Source: Promethearchaeota archaeon
GTDB taxonomy: Archaea; Asgardarchaeota; Lokiarchaeia; Sigynarchaeales; SOKP01
Direction of reading: 5' to 3'
Length of the DNA: 5,580 nt
NCBI GenBank assembly: GCA_016839655.1
Contig: JAEOTW010000184.1
Location: forward strand, 1 to 5,580
The position numbers and the translations under genes are program-made. The first letter of the stretch is position 1. Each line of letters begins with the position of its first letter. The notes beneath the pieces were generated by a model. It was not told the DNA's origin and ran no database searches. It saw only the letters and a list, made by a program, of their open reading frames with translations. Positions 1 to 5,580 of the stretch are shown in pieces.

Positions 1-1
1 A

Positions 2-433
2 ATATTAATAGGAATTTGCTTAATAATAATTGGAATTCTGATTAAATTTCCTGATTTTTTATACAGACAACGTTTTTCATGGATTATATATTCTTTAGGA
101 ATAGAGACTCTCTTGCTTTCCATGCTATTATTATTTGAAAATTTTGTAATGATAAATATAAAAAAGAGTTACAAACTACTGTTTTATTATTCTTATTATT
201 CCTTAACAGTTTATTTAGGCCATTATTTATTATATTTTTTGTTTTTAAATAGATTAAATCCTTATAATATTTGGTTCTTCATATTAGCAACGTTTATACT
301 TCTAGGGATATTACTCAGATTTGTTTATAAAAAGTTTAAATACAAGGCATCTGTTAAAATCCAAATCAGCAGATTAAGTCTAAACTTAACACTCAAAATT
401 GAAAAGAAAAAGCATAATAAAATGAAAAAATGA
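2..433 (+). CDS. Polytopic membrane protein, C-terminal part (acyltransferase-like, partial)
   Basis: This is the last 143 residues of a membrane protein whose reading frame is open to the left edge, so the start is outside the window. A TTG at 113 and an ATG at 122 lie inside a hydrophobic segment and are internal codons, not starts. About four membrane segments are visible (roughly residues 1-15, 27-50, 62-85 and 89-110). They are followed by a basic tail of about 30 residues, rich in Lys, that is probably cytoplasmic. The segment YYSLTVYLGHYLLYFLF, with its Ser-Leu-Thr-x-Tyr-Leu-x-His pattern, resembles the C-terminal helices of acyltransferase-3 and DUF1624/heparan-glucosaminide acetyltransferase-like proteins, which move acyl groups across or at the membrane. 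That assignment is an inference from a short segment. The stop codon (431-433) overlaps the ATG of the next gene, which suggests co-transcription and translational coupling. Confidence 0.6.
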   Translation: MLIGICLIIIGILIKFPDFLYRQRFSWIIYSLGIETLLLSMLLLFENFVMINIKKSYKLLFYYSYYSLTVYLGHYLLYFLFLNRLNPYNIWFFILATFILLGILLRFVYKKFKYKASVKIQISRLSLNLTLKIEKKKHNKMKK

Positions 434-773
434 AAAAAAGAATCGATATTCTATTAGTAGAAAAGAGGATGGTTGAGAGTAGAGTTAAAGCGCAATGGCT
501 TATAAAAAACGGTTATGTTTTTGCAAATAATAAAAAAATAATAAAACCTGTTAAAAAAATTGATAATATATTTGAAATCCAAATAATGGAAGATTTCCCT
601 TATGTTGGTCGTGGAGGATTAAAGTTGGAAGCCGCTATTAAAGAATTTTCAATCTCAGTTGAAGGAAAGATTTGTGCTGATATTGGGCATCGATAGGGGG
701 ATTTACAGATTGTTTACTGAAGCATGCTGCATTAAGATTATCAGTTATACAAAATTCTCATTTCTTAGGATAA
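430..773 (+). pseudogene. tlyA: tlyA-type S4/FtsJ rRNA methyltransferase, frameshifted and truncated
   Basis: Intact TlyA proteins have an N-terminal S4 RNA-binding domain and a Rossmann methyltransferase domain. They 2'-O-methylate cytidines in 16S and/or 23S rRNA, and usual length is about 240-270 residues. Here the open frame gives only 88 residues (stop TAG 694-696). The S4 domain (about residues 3-58, with SRVKAQWLIKNGYV at 17-30) and the linker PYVGRGGLKLEAAI (57-70) are well preserved. At motif I the frame breaks: reading CADIG and then shifting by one base at GGG 685-687 restores ASIGGFTDCLLKHAA (687-731), a good TlyA motif I. The best explanation is loss of one G. The shifted frame ends at TAA 771-773, but TlyA similarity stops at about 731. 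The VDVGYGQL-type segment and the rest of the methyltransferase, well over 100 residues, are missing. An S4-only peptide could still be made, but methylation is not possible. No Shine-Dalgarno is seen; translation probably couples to the preceding gene through ATGA (430-433). Confidence 0.8.
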
Positions 774-1930
774 TTCTGGAATATTTTACCCCAATCAGTT
801 TGATAAAATTTCTTGATTCTTTTTTTACCAATAGTGGGATACCAGAACATATCGTGATAGATCATTGATGCATAAGTAGGTCCTAAAAAGAAGAGTTCAT
901 TACGAAATAAAGGATAAAGAAATTGTAATGGTCCTTTACGCACCATTTGATCTCCCCAAATTACTAAACTACGCTTAACTTTAAAATTCCAATTTATATG
1001 AGATATCTCTTCTCCCACAATTTCAATTTGATCATAGTCTCCACATCCTAAACCTTCATCATGAGCTAATTTTATCGCTGGTAATTTCAAAGGGTCAAAA
1101 CCCATCATCTGTGCAACAATTGTATCTACAGCAACTTGATCGTAACCAGCAATGATACAATTCTTGATTCGAGGAATCATTGTTCTTGGTCCGGCCCCAT
1201 CACCACACACTGTTCCATCTACAACAGCTAAAATGTTTGGATGAATTTGTTTTTGAATAATTAACAGATCTACTAAGACTTCAGACATATACTGATGTGA
1301 AAAATGTCTTCTTTTGGTTAAAAGCCCACCAAAAGCATTTTTCATAGCACATGTTATACCACCATGCTTCATTTCTCCAGCAGTTTTTTTTAATGATCCT
1401 CCGACCGCTCCAGTATGCCCATGAGTTTTCATTGTTGGGAGATGTATTATAGGTTTTCCTACGTAAAATTCTGGAATAAGAAAACCATTAGGAAAAATCT
1501 TGGTATCTAGTGCGTGTAAATTCATATTTTTCAGTGAAATGAATTTTGGTCGTAAAGATTCGTATGGAACAAATGGAATTCGCGTTAAAGGTACAAACCA
1601 TACACCATACTTCTTAATAAGAGGCCCCCATTTGTTTCCTTTTAAACCTTTTTCTATATTTGTGACTACAGTTCTATTTTCAGCGGTAAAAAGATTCTTG
1701 GGATTATAACCATCTTCTATCATAGTTTTTAATATTCCTTCTACTTGCCAAGGAGGACTAGAGCAAGCAGGAAAAAATTTTGACCAGCTAAGATTTAATT
1801 TTAGGATTATTTTCTCTTTTTGGTCGAAAACTTTTGTATAATCAGCTAGTTGCATTAATTTTTTATAATCTTGAAGTATAGTCTTAGATGCAGTTTTGAT
1901 TATAAAGACCTGTGAATTTTTAGCCATCAT
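758..1930 (-). CDS. DUF362 family protein
   Basis: This is a complete 390-residue protein of the DUF362 family (PF04015), whose biochemical role is unknown to me. Family features in order: an N-terminal strand plus KLNLSWSKFFPACSSPPWQ (44-62), where the chain enters the core; GKPIIHLPTMKTHGHTGAV (158-176); the hallmark MKNAFGGLL (196-204); VVDGTVCGDGAGPRTM (236-251); the segment CIIAGYDQVAVDTIVAQMMG (258-277); and AHDEGLGCGDYDQIEIVG (289-306). Some relatives carry a ferredoxin-like CxxCxxCxxxC domain; none is seen here. There is no signal peptide or clear membrane helix, so it is probably cytoplasmic. The C-terminal 70 residues are aromatic and basic and outside the conserved core. The start is ATG 1930, in tandem with ATG 1927; in-frame TAA TAA lies just upstream, so no longer start is possible. 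The nearest AAGGAG (1949-1954) is 18 bases away, too far for a normal ribosome site. The gene follows the opp operon on the same strand after 112 bases and is probably transcribed separately. A functional link to the transporter is not shown. Confidence 0.9.
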   Translation of the reverse strand: MMAKNSQVFIIKTASKTILQDYKKLMQLADYTKVFDQKEKIILKLNLSWSKFFPACSSPPWQVEGILKTMIEDGYNPKNLFTAENRTVVTNIEKGLKGNKWGPLIKKYGVWFVPLTRIPFVPYESLRPKFISLKNMNLHALDTKIFPNGFLIPEFYVGKPIIHLPTMKTHGHTGAVGGSLKKTAGEMKHGGITCAMKNAFGGLLTKRRHFSHQYMSEVLVDLLIIQKQIHPNILAVVDGTVCGDGAGPRTMIPRIKNCIIAGYDQVAVDTIVAQMMGFDPLKLPAIKLAHDEGLGCGDYDQIEIVGEEISHINWNFKVKRSLVIWGDQMVRKGPLQFLYPLFRNELFFLGPTYASMIYHDMFWYPTIGKKRIKKFYQTDWGKIFQNYPKK

Positions 1931-2004
1931 TATTTATTAAAGATAATACTCCTTTAACTTAATTTCTAAAATTAATAATGAAATAATATGATGAAATAAT
2001 TGCT

Positions 2005-2038
2005 AAAAAATAAAATAAAAAAAATTTTAAGTTAAAAA
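2005..2038 (-). terminator. Poly-T transcription terminator tract after the opp operon
   Basis: Just past the oppF stop codon (2043-2045), the minus (coding) strand carries T runs of 5 (2038-2034), 8 (2024-2017), 4 (2015-2012) and 6 (2010-2005) in quick succession. No GC-rich hairpin precedes them. Hairpin-free oligo-T tracts are the usual intrinsic terminators in archaea. The position, between the end of the transporter genes and the DUF362 gene, fits transcript release here. The whole intergenic region is AT-rich, so some T runs are expected by chance. Confidence 0.5.
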
Positions 2039-2042
2039 GATT

Positions 2043-3299
2043 TTAATCAGAGACAAATTCCATCCCTTTATAGGATTTTTCCTCTTTCTTAAATGGTAAA
2101 CACATCATATAATGTGTTCCACCAAGGGGAATTTTTCTTGGATTGTCAATACCGCATCCTACGTGTTCACCTTTTTCTTGGCATCTTGGGTGAAATGCAC
2201 ATCCAGATGGGGGGTTAATAGGACTTGGTACATCTCCTTCAAGGATAATTCTATTTTGTTTTGAACTAGGATCAAAAGTTGGTCGCGCGGATAATAGTGC
2301 TCTGGAATAGGGATGTGTAGGATTATAAAAAACCTCATCTATAGCCCCTCCTTCGACGAACTTTCCTAAATACATAACTCGAATATCATCAGCTATATGC
2401 TGTACCACACTTAAATCGTGTGTTATAAAAAGATAAGATAGTCCAAATTTTTGCTGTAATTCTTTTAATAAATTCAAAATTTGAGCTTGTACAGATACGT
2501 CAAGTGCAGAAGTTGGTTCATCTAACACGATAATTTCTGGATTACATGCTAACGCTCTAGCTATCACTATCCTTTGCTTCTGTCCACCAGAAAATTCATG
2601 AGGATACCTATCTAAATGTTCAGCCTTCATAGAAACGGTTTCTAAAAGTTCAAGAACACGTTGTCTAATTCGAGATTTTTTACTCATACCTTCTAAAATA
2701 CGGAGGGGTTCACCTATAATATTAACTATTCTCCAACGAGGATTTAAGGATGCATCTGGGTCTTGAAAGACCATTTGAACTTTCTTTCTAAAAAACCTTT
2801 GCATAGTGAAATCTTCAAAGATTTCATATCCTTTCCGTATCATTTTTTTATAAAGTCTTCTTATAAATGGGGGTGTTTTAGCAAAGAAATTATTGATTTG
2901 CGTAGATCTTGGTTTATATATGTGTGTTGCTCCTGCAAGATATATACTTTTTGCTCTTTTAGCAAATCTTTCCCATAATCCTCTAATTCTCCCAGGATCA
3001 ACTCGTCTGGGTCCATAATATATTTCACCTTCCGTATTCGGAACAAGTTCTAGAATTGTATTACCAATTGTAGTTTTTCCACATCCACTTTCTCCTACTA
3101 ATCCTAGTGTTTTTCTTTTGTAAAGTTTAAATGATACACCATCAACAGCTTTAACTTCCCCAATTTTACGTTTGAACAGTCCTCCATAAATTGGATAATA
3201 AGTTTTAAGATTTTTGACTTCTAATATTGGATCTGCTTTTTTAGAACTTTCTTTTCTTTCTGTTTTAAAATTATTGATTTCTTCTTCTCCAATAGTCAT
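2043..3299 (-). CDS. oppF: Oligopeptide/dipeptide-type ABC transporter ATP-binding protein, OppF/DppF-like
   Basis: This is one of the two ATPases that drive uptake of peptides or other solutes through an Opp/Dpp importer. It acts at the inner face of the membrane. Visible motifs in the 418 residues: KAVDGVSF (50-57); Walker A GESGCGKTT (69-77); Q-loop Gln179 in VFQDPDASLNPR, the form typical of the F subunit; signature FSGGQKQR (236-243); Walker B IIVLDE (256-261); D-loop SALD (264-267); H-loop His294. The C-terminal oligo_HPY region begins with NPTHPYSRALLSA and has cysteines 367, 373, 382 and 400, matching the [4Fe-4S] motif described for DppD. The distance from the Walker A Lys75 to Gln179 is 104 residues, against about 45 in ordinary family members. 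An insertion of roughly 55-60 basic and aromatic residues therefore lies between about 97 and 170. The start ATG at 3299 is supported by AAAGGAG at 3311-3317. It lies 32 bases after oppD in the same operon. The substrate cannot be told from the ATPase. Confidence 0.93.
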   Translation of the reverse strand: MTIGEEEINNFKTERKESSKKADPILEVKNLKTYYPIYGGLFKRKIGEVKAVDGVSFKLYKRKTLGLVGESGCGKTTIGNTILELVPNTEGEIYYGPRRVDPGRIRGLWERFAKRAKSIYLAGATHIYKPRSTQINNFFAKTPPFIRRLYKKMIRKGYEIFEDFTMQRFFRKKVQMVFQDPDASLNPRWRIVNIIGEPLRILEGMSKKSRIRQRVLELLETVSMKAEHLDRYPHEFSGGQKQRIVIARALACNPEIIVLDEPTSALDVSVQAQILNLLKELQQKFGLSYLFITHDLSVVQHIADDIRVMYLGKFVEGGAIDEVFYNPTHPYSRALLSARPTFDPSSKQNRIILEGDVPSPINPPSGCAFHPRCQEKGEHVGCGIDNPRKIPLGGTHYMMCLPFKKEEKSYKGMEFVSD

Positions 3300-3310
3300 T
3301 TTTTTTTACT

Positions 3311-3317
3311 CTCCTTT
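3311..3317 (-). promoter_or_regulatory. Shine-Dalgarno site of oppF
   Basis: The minus strand reads AAAGGAG followed by an 11-base A-rich spacer before ATG 3299. It is complementary to the anti-Shine-Dalgarno end of 16S rRNA and fixes the oppF start. Neither oppD nor the tlyA remnant has such a site. Confidence 0.7.
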
Positions 3318-3331
3318 AATGATTTAAAAAA

Positions 3332-4624
3332 TTATATTCTAAAGGACTGATCTTCTTTTTTAATCCAATCAAATTTTGGTGAGTCTTTGTATTTAGGATC
3401 AAAAAGATGACAAGCCACAAAATATTTTTCTCCTATCTCCGTTAAAACTGGTTTTATTTTATCACAAATTTCTAGCCTATAATCGCATCTTGGATGAAAT
3501 CTACATCCTGAGGGTGGATATATTAAATTTGGAACCATTCCTCTGATGGTTTCTAATTCTTGGTCTCTTTTTTCAATGCTTGGTATAGCTCCAATTAAAC
3601 CTTTTGTATAAGGATGACGGGGATTTTTGAATAAATCTACAGCAGTTGCGTATTCAACAATGTTTCCACTGTACATCACTGCTATTCTATCGCATAACTC
3701 TGCAATAATACCTAAATCGTGTGTTATCAAAAGAATTGAAGTATTAAACCTCGTTTTTAATTCTTTCATTAAATCAAGTATCTGGGCTTGAATAGTGACA
3801 TCTAATGCTGTAGTAGGCTCATCAGCTATTAGTAATGAAGGATTGCATGAGAGGGCCATCGCTATCATCACTCTTTGCCTCATACCCCCACTTAGTTCAT
3901 GAGGATATCTTTTTAATATATCTTCAGCATCAGCGATTCCTACTTCTTTTATTATTCGACTTGCCTTTTCTAACCCCACATCCTTAATGGTTGGAATATG
4001 AGATGCTTCTGTTTTAAGTTCTAGGATTTGGTTTTCAATTTCTATTTTTTCCTCTTCTGATAATAATATTTCTTTATTATCCCGTCTACTTTTAAGGTCT
4101 TTTATTCTCTCTAACTTCTTTTTCCTTTCTAATAATTTTTTATCAAGAATTTGTTTCATTTCTTCTGCTTGATGTAGATAGAAAACTTCTGATACTTGTT
4201 TACCGACTGATAAGACCGGATTAAGTGAATTTAAAGGATCTTGAAAAATCATAGTAATCTCTTTTCCACGAAAATCCCTCATATCTTTTTCAGTTAAATC
4301 TAAAAGGTCTCTTCCCTTAAAAGTAACAGATCCTTCAAGAATCTTACCAGGTACTCTTACTAAACGTAATATAGACAGTGCTGTAACTGATTTACCACAT
4401 CCGGTTTCACCAACAAGTCCAAGGGTCTCATCCTCATACATATCAAATGATACACCATCAACAGCTTTTACAACCCCTTCCTCTGTATAAAAATACGTCT
4501 TAAGATTTCTAATTTGAAGAAGCGGACTATCTTTTGTTTTTAAACTTTCGTTTTCAGAAGCTGGATCTGAAATGACATCAAATGTTTCTGTTTCTTTTAC
4601 TTGTTTCATTTTCTTATTGCTCAA
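3332..4624 (-). CDS. oppD: Oligopeptide/dipeptide-type ABC transporter ATP-binding protein, OppD/DppD-like
   Basis: This is the partner ATPase of the OppF-like protein; together they would form the ATP-hydrolysing heterodimer under the two permeases. In the 430 residues (counted from TTG 4624): KAVDGVSF (53-60); Walker A GETGCGKS (72-79); Q-loop Gln128 in IFQDPLNSLNP, the D-subunit form; signature LSGGMRQR (244-251); Walker B LLIADE (264-269); TALD (272-275); H-loop His302. The C-terminal oligo_HPY region includes NPRHPYTKGL and cysteines 374, 380, 387 and 405, the pattern that binds [4Fe-4S] in DppD. Between the Q-loop and the signature, residues about 152-212 form a highly charged Lys/Glu-rich segment that looks like a helical hairpin and is absent from typical OppD. 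The start is uncertain: TTG 4624 gives the longest form (in-frame TAA two codons upstream), while ATG 4609 (codon 6) is the more usual codon; neither has a Shine-Dalgarno. The first 35 residues are acidic and poorly conserved. The gap to the permease gene is 30 bases. Confidence 0.93.
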   Translation of the reverse strand: MSNKKMKQVKETETFDVISDPASENESLKTKDSPLLQIRNLKTYFYTEEGVVKAVDGVSFDMYEDETLGLVGETGCGKSVTALSILRLVRVPGKILEGSVTFKGRDLLDLTEKDMRDFRGKEITMIFQDPLNSLNPVLSVGKQVSEVFYLHQAEEMKQILDKKLLERKKKLERIKDLKSRRDNKEILLSEEEKIEIENQILELKTEASHIPTIKDVGLEKASRIIKEVGIADAEDILKRYPHELSGGMRQRVMIAMALSCNPSLLIADEPTTALDVTIQAQILDLMKELKTRFNTSILLITHDLGIIAELCDRIAVMYSGNIVEYATAVDLFKNPRHPYTKGLIGAIPSIEKRDQELETIRGMVPNLIYPPSGCRFHPRCDYRLEICDKIKPVLTEIGEKYFVACHLFDPKYKDSPKFDWIKKEDQSFRI

Positions 4625-4654
4625 TGTTGTTTAAAAAATTTTATTTCTTAAGAT

Positions 4655-5580
4655 TCATAAGTTTTTTAATCTAGGGTCTAATGCGTCTCTTAACCCATCA
4701 CCGAGAAGCATAAAACCTAATACGGTTATCAATATCATGAAGCCAGGCCACAATGAAGCCCATGGTGCCGAGTAGAGATTAGTTCTCGCAAAGTTGATAT
4801 CGTTTCCCCATTCTATCATACTAGGGTCACTAAAACCCAGATATGAAAGCGCAGCTAAACCTAGTACCCATGATCCAACATCGAATGTGAATGAAATAAT
4901 AATTGGTTGAATGACATTAGGTAGTATATGACGGAACATTATTCTGCCATTTCCTGCTCCCGCTACTCTTGCTGCTTGAATATATGGTAATTCTCTAGCT
5001 TGTAGCACATTTCCTCTAATTAATCGTGAATAATATGGTATCCCCAAAATACCCCATACAACCATGATATATTGAATTTGTTGCCCTACAATTGAGATCA
5101 CCACTAAAGCAAGAATTAATCCTGGAAAGGCTAACAAAATATCACAAATTCTCATTAAGATTGAATCGACCCATCCTCGATAATATGCTGCGATTACACC
5201 AACTGATATCCCACCAATAACGCTTAACATAATGGCTGGTAAAGCAACGGATAAAGACGAACGTGCACCAAATATTAAACGTGATAGCACATCATACCCC
5301 AATTCCGATTGACCTAGAGGATGAGCAGGTGATGGTGGATTCCATGCTCCAGGATGACTGTGAGTGACATATGCATAAGTATAGGGTGAAATCCAGTGAC
5401 AGAATACAGCCAATGATACAACAACAAATACAATAACGATACCAGTAATAGTTAAAACTGATTTAAATCGTCGAATAAATTTTCTTTTGCCTCTTATTCT
5501 TTCAAATTCAACTTCTCGCTCTGTTAAATCATCTAATCTAGATCCAGGGAGTAACAGGAATTTGAAATTCTTGAATACCC
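4655..5580 (-). CDS. oppC: Oligopeptide/dipeptide-type ABC transporter permease, OppC/DppC-like (N-terminus beyond the window)
   Basis: This is an inner-membrane permease of the BPD_transp_1 family, the C-type partner in an Opp/Dpp importer. The frame is open to the right edge with no ATG between 5414 and 5580. The TTG at 5411-5413 is an internal leucine within the first membrane helix, so the gene starts outside the window. The 307 complete codons visible contain a charged cytoplasmic N-terminal segment (about residues 1-39, with LDDLTEREVEFERIRGKRKF), TM1 (about 40-62, TITGIVIVFVVVSLAVF), the conserved periplasm-side motif HPLGQSELGYDVLSRLIFGA (86-105), further hydrophobic helices, and the EAA loop that docks on the ATPases: QAARVAGAGNGRIMFRHILP (201-220). 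SYLGFSDPSMIEWG and the end GDGLRDALDPRLKNL are typical of DppC-type C-termini. The gene is first of three in the visible operon; an OppB-type permease and a binding protein are expected upstream. The substrate is unknown; peptides are the default, but archaeal members also import sugars. Confidence 0.93.
   Translation of the reverse strand, partial: VFKNFKFLLLPGSRLDDLTEREVEFERIRGKRKFIRRFKSVLTITGIVIVFVVVSLAVFCHWISPYTYAYVTHSHPGAWNPPSPAHPLGQSELGYDVLSRLIFGARSSLSVALPAIMLSVIGGISVGVIAAYYRGWVDSILMRICDILLAFPGLILALVVISIVGQQIQYIMVVWGILGIPYYSRLIRGNVLQARELPYIQAARVAGAGNGRIMFRHILPNVIQPIIISFTFDVGSWVLGLAALSYLGFSDPSMIEWGNDINFARTNLYSAPWASLWPGFMILITVLGFMLLGDGLRDALDPRLKNL

Noticed and set aside
679..700. Programmed ribosomal frameshift producing full-length TlyA
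   Set aside because: There is no convincing slippery heptamer or downstream stem, and the restored frame ends soon afterwards without the rest of the methyltransferase.
659..868. Plus-strand open frame of 69 codons after the tlyA stop
   Set aside because: It is not the frame that restores TlyA motif I (that frame runs 687-773). Most of it is antisense to the DUF362 C-terminus, with no recognisable protein.
1500..1709. Plus-strand open frame of 69 codons
   Set aside because: It lies wholly antisense to the conserved DUF362 gene and has no family features.
1955..2042. Archaeal TATA/BRE promoter for the DUF362 gene
   Set aside because: The stretch is so AT-rich that several TATA-like strings occur; none stands out with a clear purine-rich BRE at a fixed spacing.
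2763..2978. Plus-strand open frame of 71 codons
   Set aside because: It is antisense to oppF, over the insertion; no start signal and no recognisable motif.
2861..3046. Minus-strand open frame in another phase across the oppF insertion, considered as evidence that the insertion is a frameshift artefact
   Set aside because: The oppF frame stays open across the whole segment and both flanks carry intact ATPase motifs, while the alternative frame has no ABC motifs. A true insertion is the simpler reading.
5411..5413. TTG as the start of the permease
   Set aside because: It falls within the first membrane helix, and the coding frame continues with typical permease sequence to the window edge.

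Overview
The window is AT-rich prokaryotic DNA. It carries the end of one gene pair on the plus strand (about 1-730) and a longer run of genes on the minus strand (758-5580). I lean towards an archaeon, possibly of the Asgard/Lokiarchaeia type. The reasons are the base composition, a T-rich tract without a hairpin behind the transporter operon, Shine-Dalgarno sequences before only some genes, and charged insertions inside otherwise standard ABC ATPases. This is inference; no rRNA, tRNA or archaeal marker gene is present to settle it.

Left part (2-773, plus strand): the C-terminal end of a polytopic membrane protein, probably of the acyltransferase-3/DUF1624-like group, overlaps by four bases (ATGA) the start of a tlyA-type gene (S4 RNA-binding domain plus rRNA 2'-O-methyltransferase). 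The tlyA gene is broken twice. A one-base loss in motif I brings an early stop at 694-696. In the restored frame, TlyA similarity ends near 731, and most of the methyltransferase domain is absent. The end of a convergent gene begins 26 bases later.

Middle (758-1930, minus strand): a complete DUF362-family gene of unknown function. A 112-base AT-rich intergenic stretch separates it from the transporter genes and holds a poly-T terminator-like tract and a distant AAGGAG.

Right part (2043-5580, minus strand, transcribed right to left): three genes of a peptide/nickel-type (Opp/Dpp) ABC importer in the classic order: permease C (its start lies beyond the right edge), ATPase D, ATPase F. Gaps of 30 and 32 bases suggest one operon. 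The two ATPases would form the nucleotide-binding heterodimer under permeases B and C. Permease B and the substrate-binding protein are expected beyond the right edge. Both ATPases have a C-terminal four-cysteine oligo_HPY region of the kind known to bind a [4Fe-4S] cluster in DppD. Each also has an extra segment of several dozen residues, at a different place in the ATPase core.

I see no CRISPR array, complete mobile element, RNA gene or clearly new multi-gene system. The most unusual points are the decayed tlyA with a possible rearrangement junction and the two ATPase insertions.
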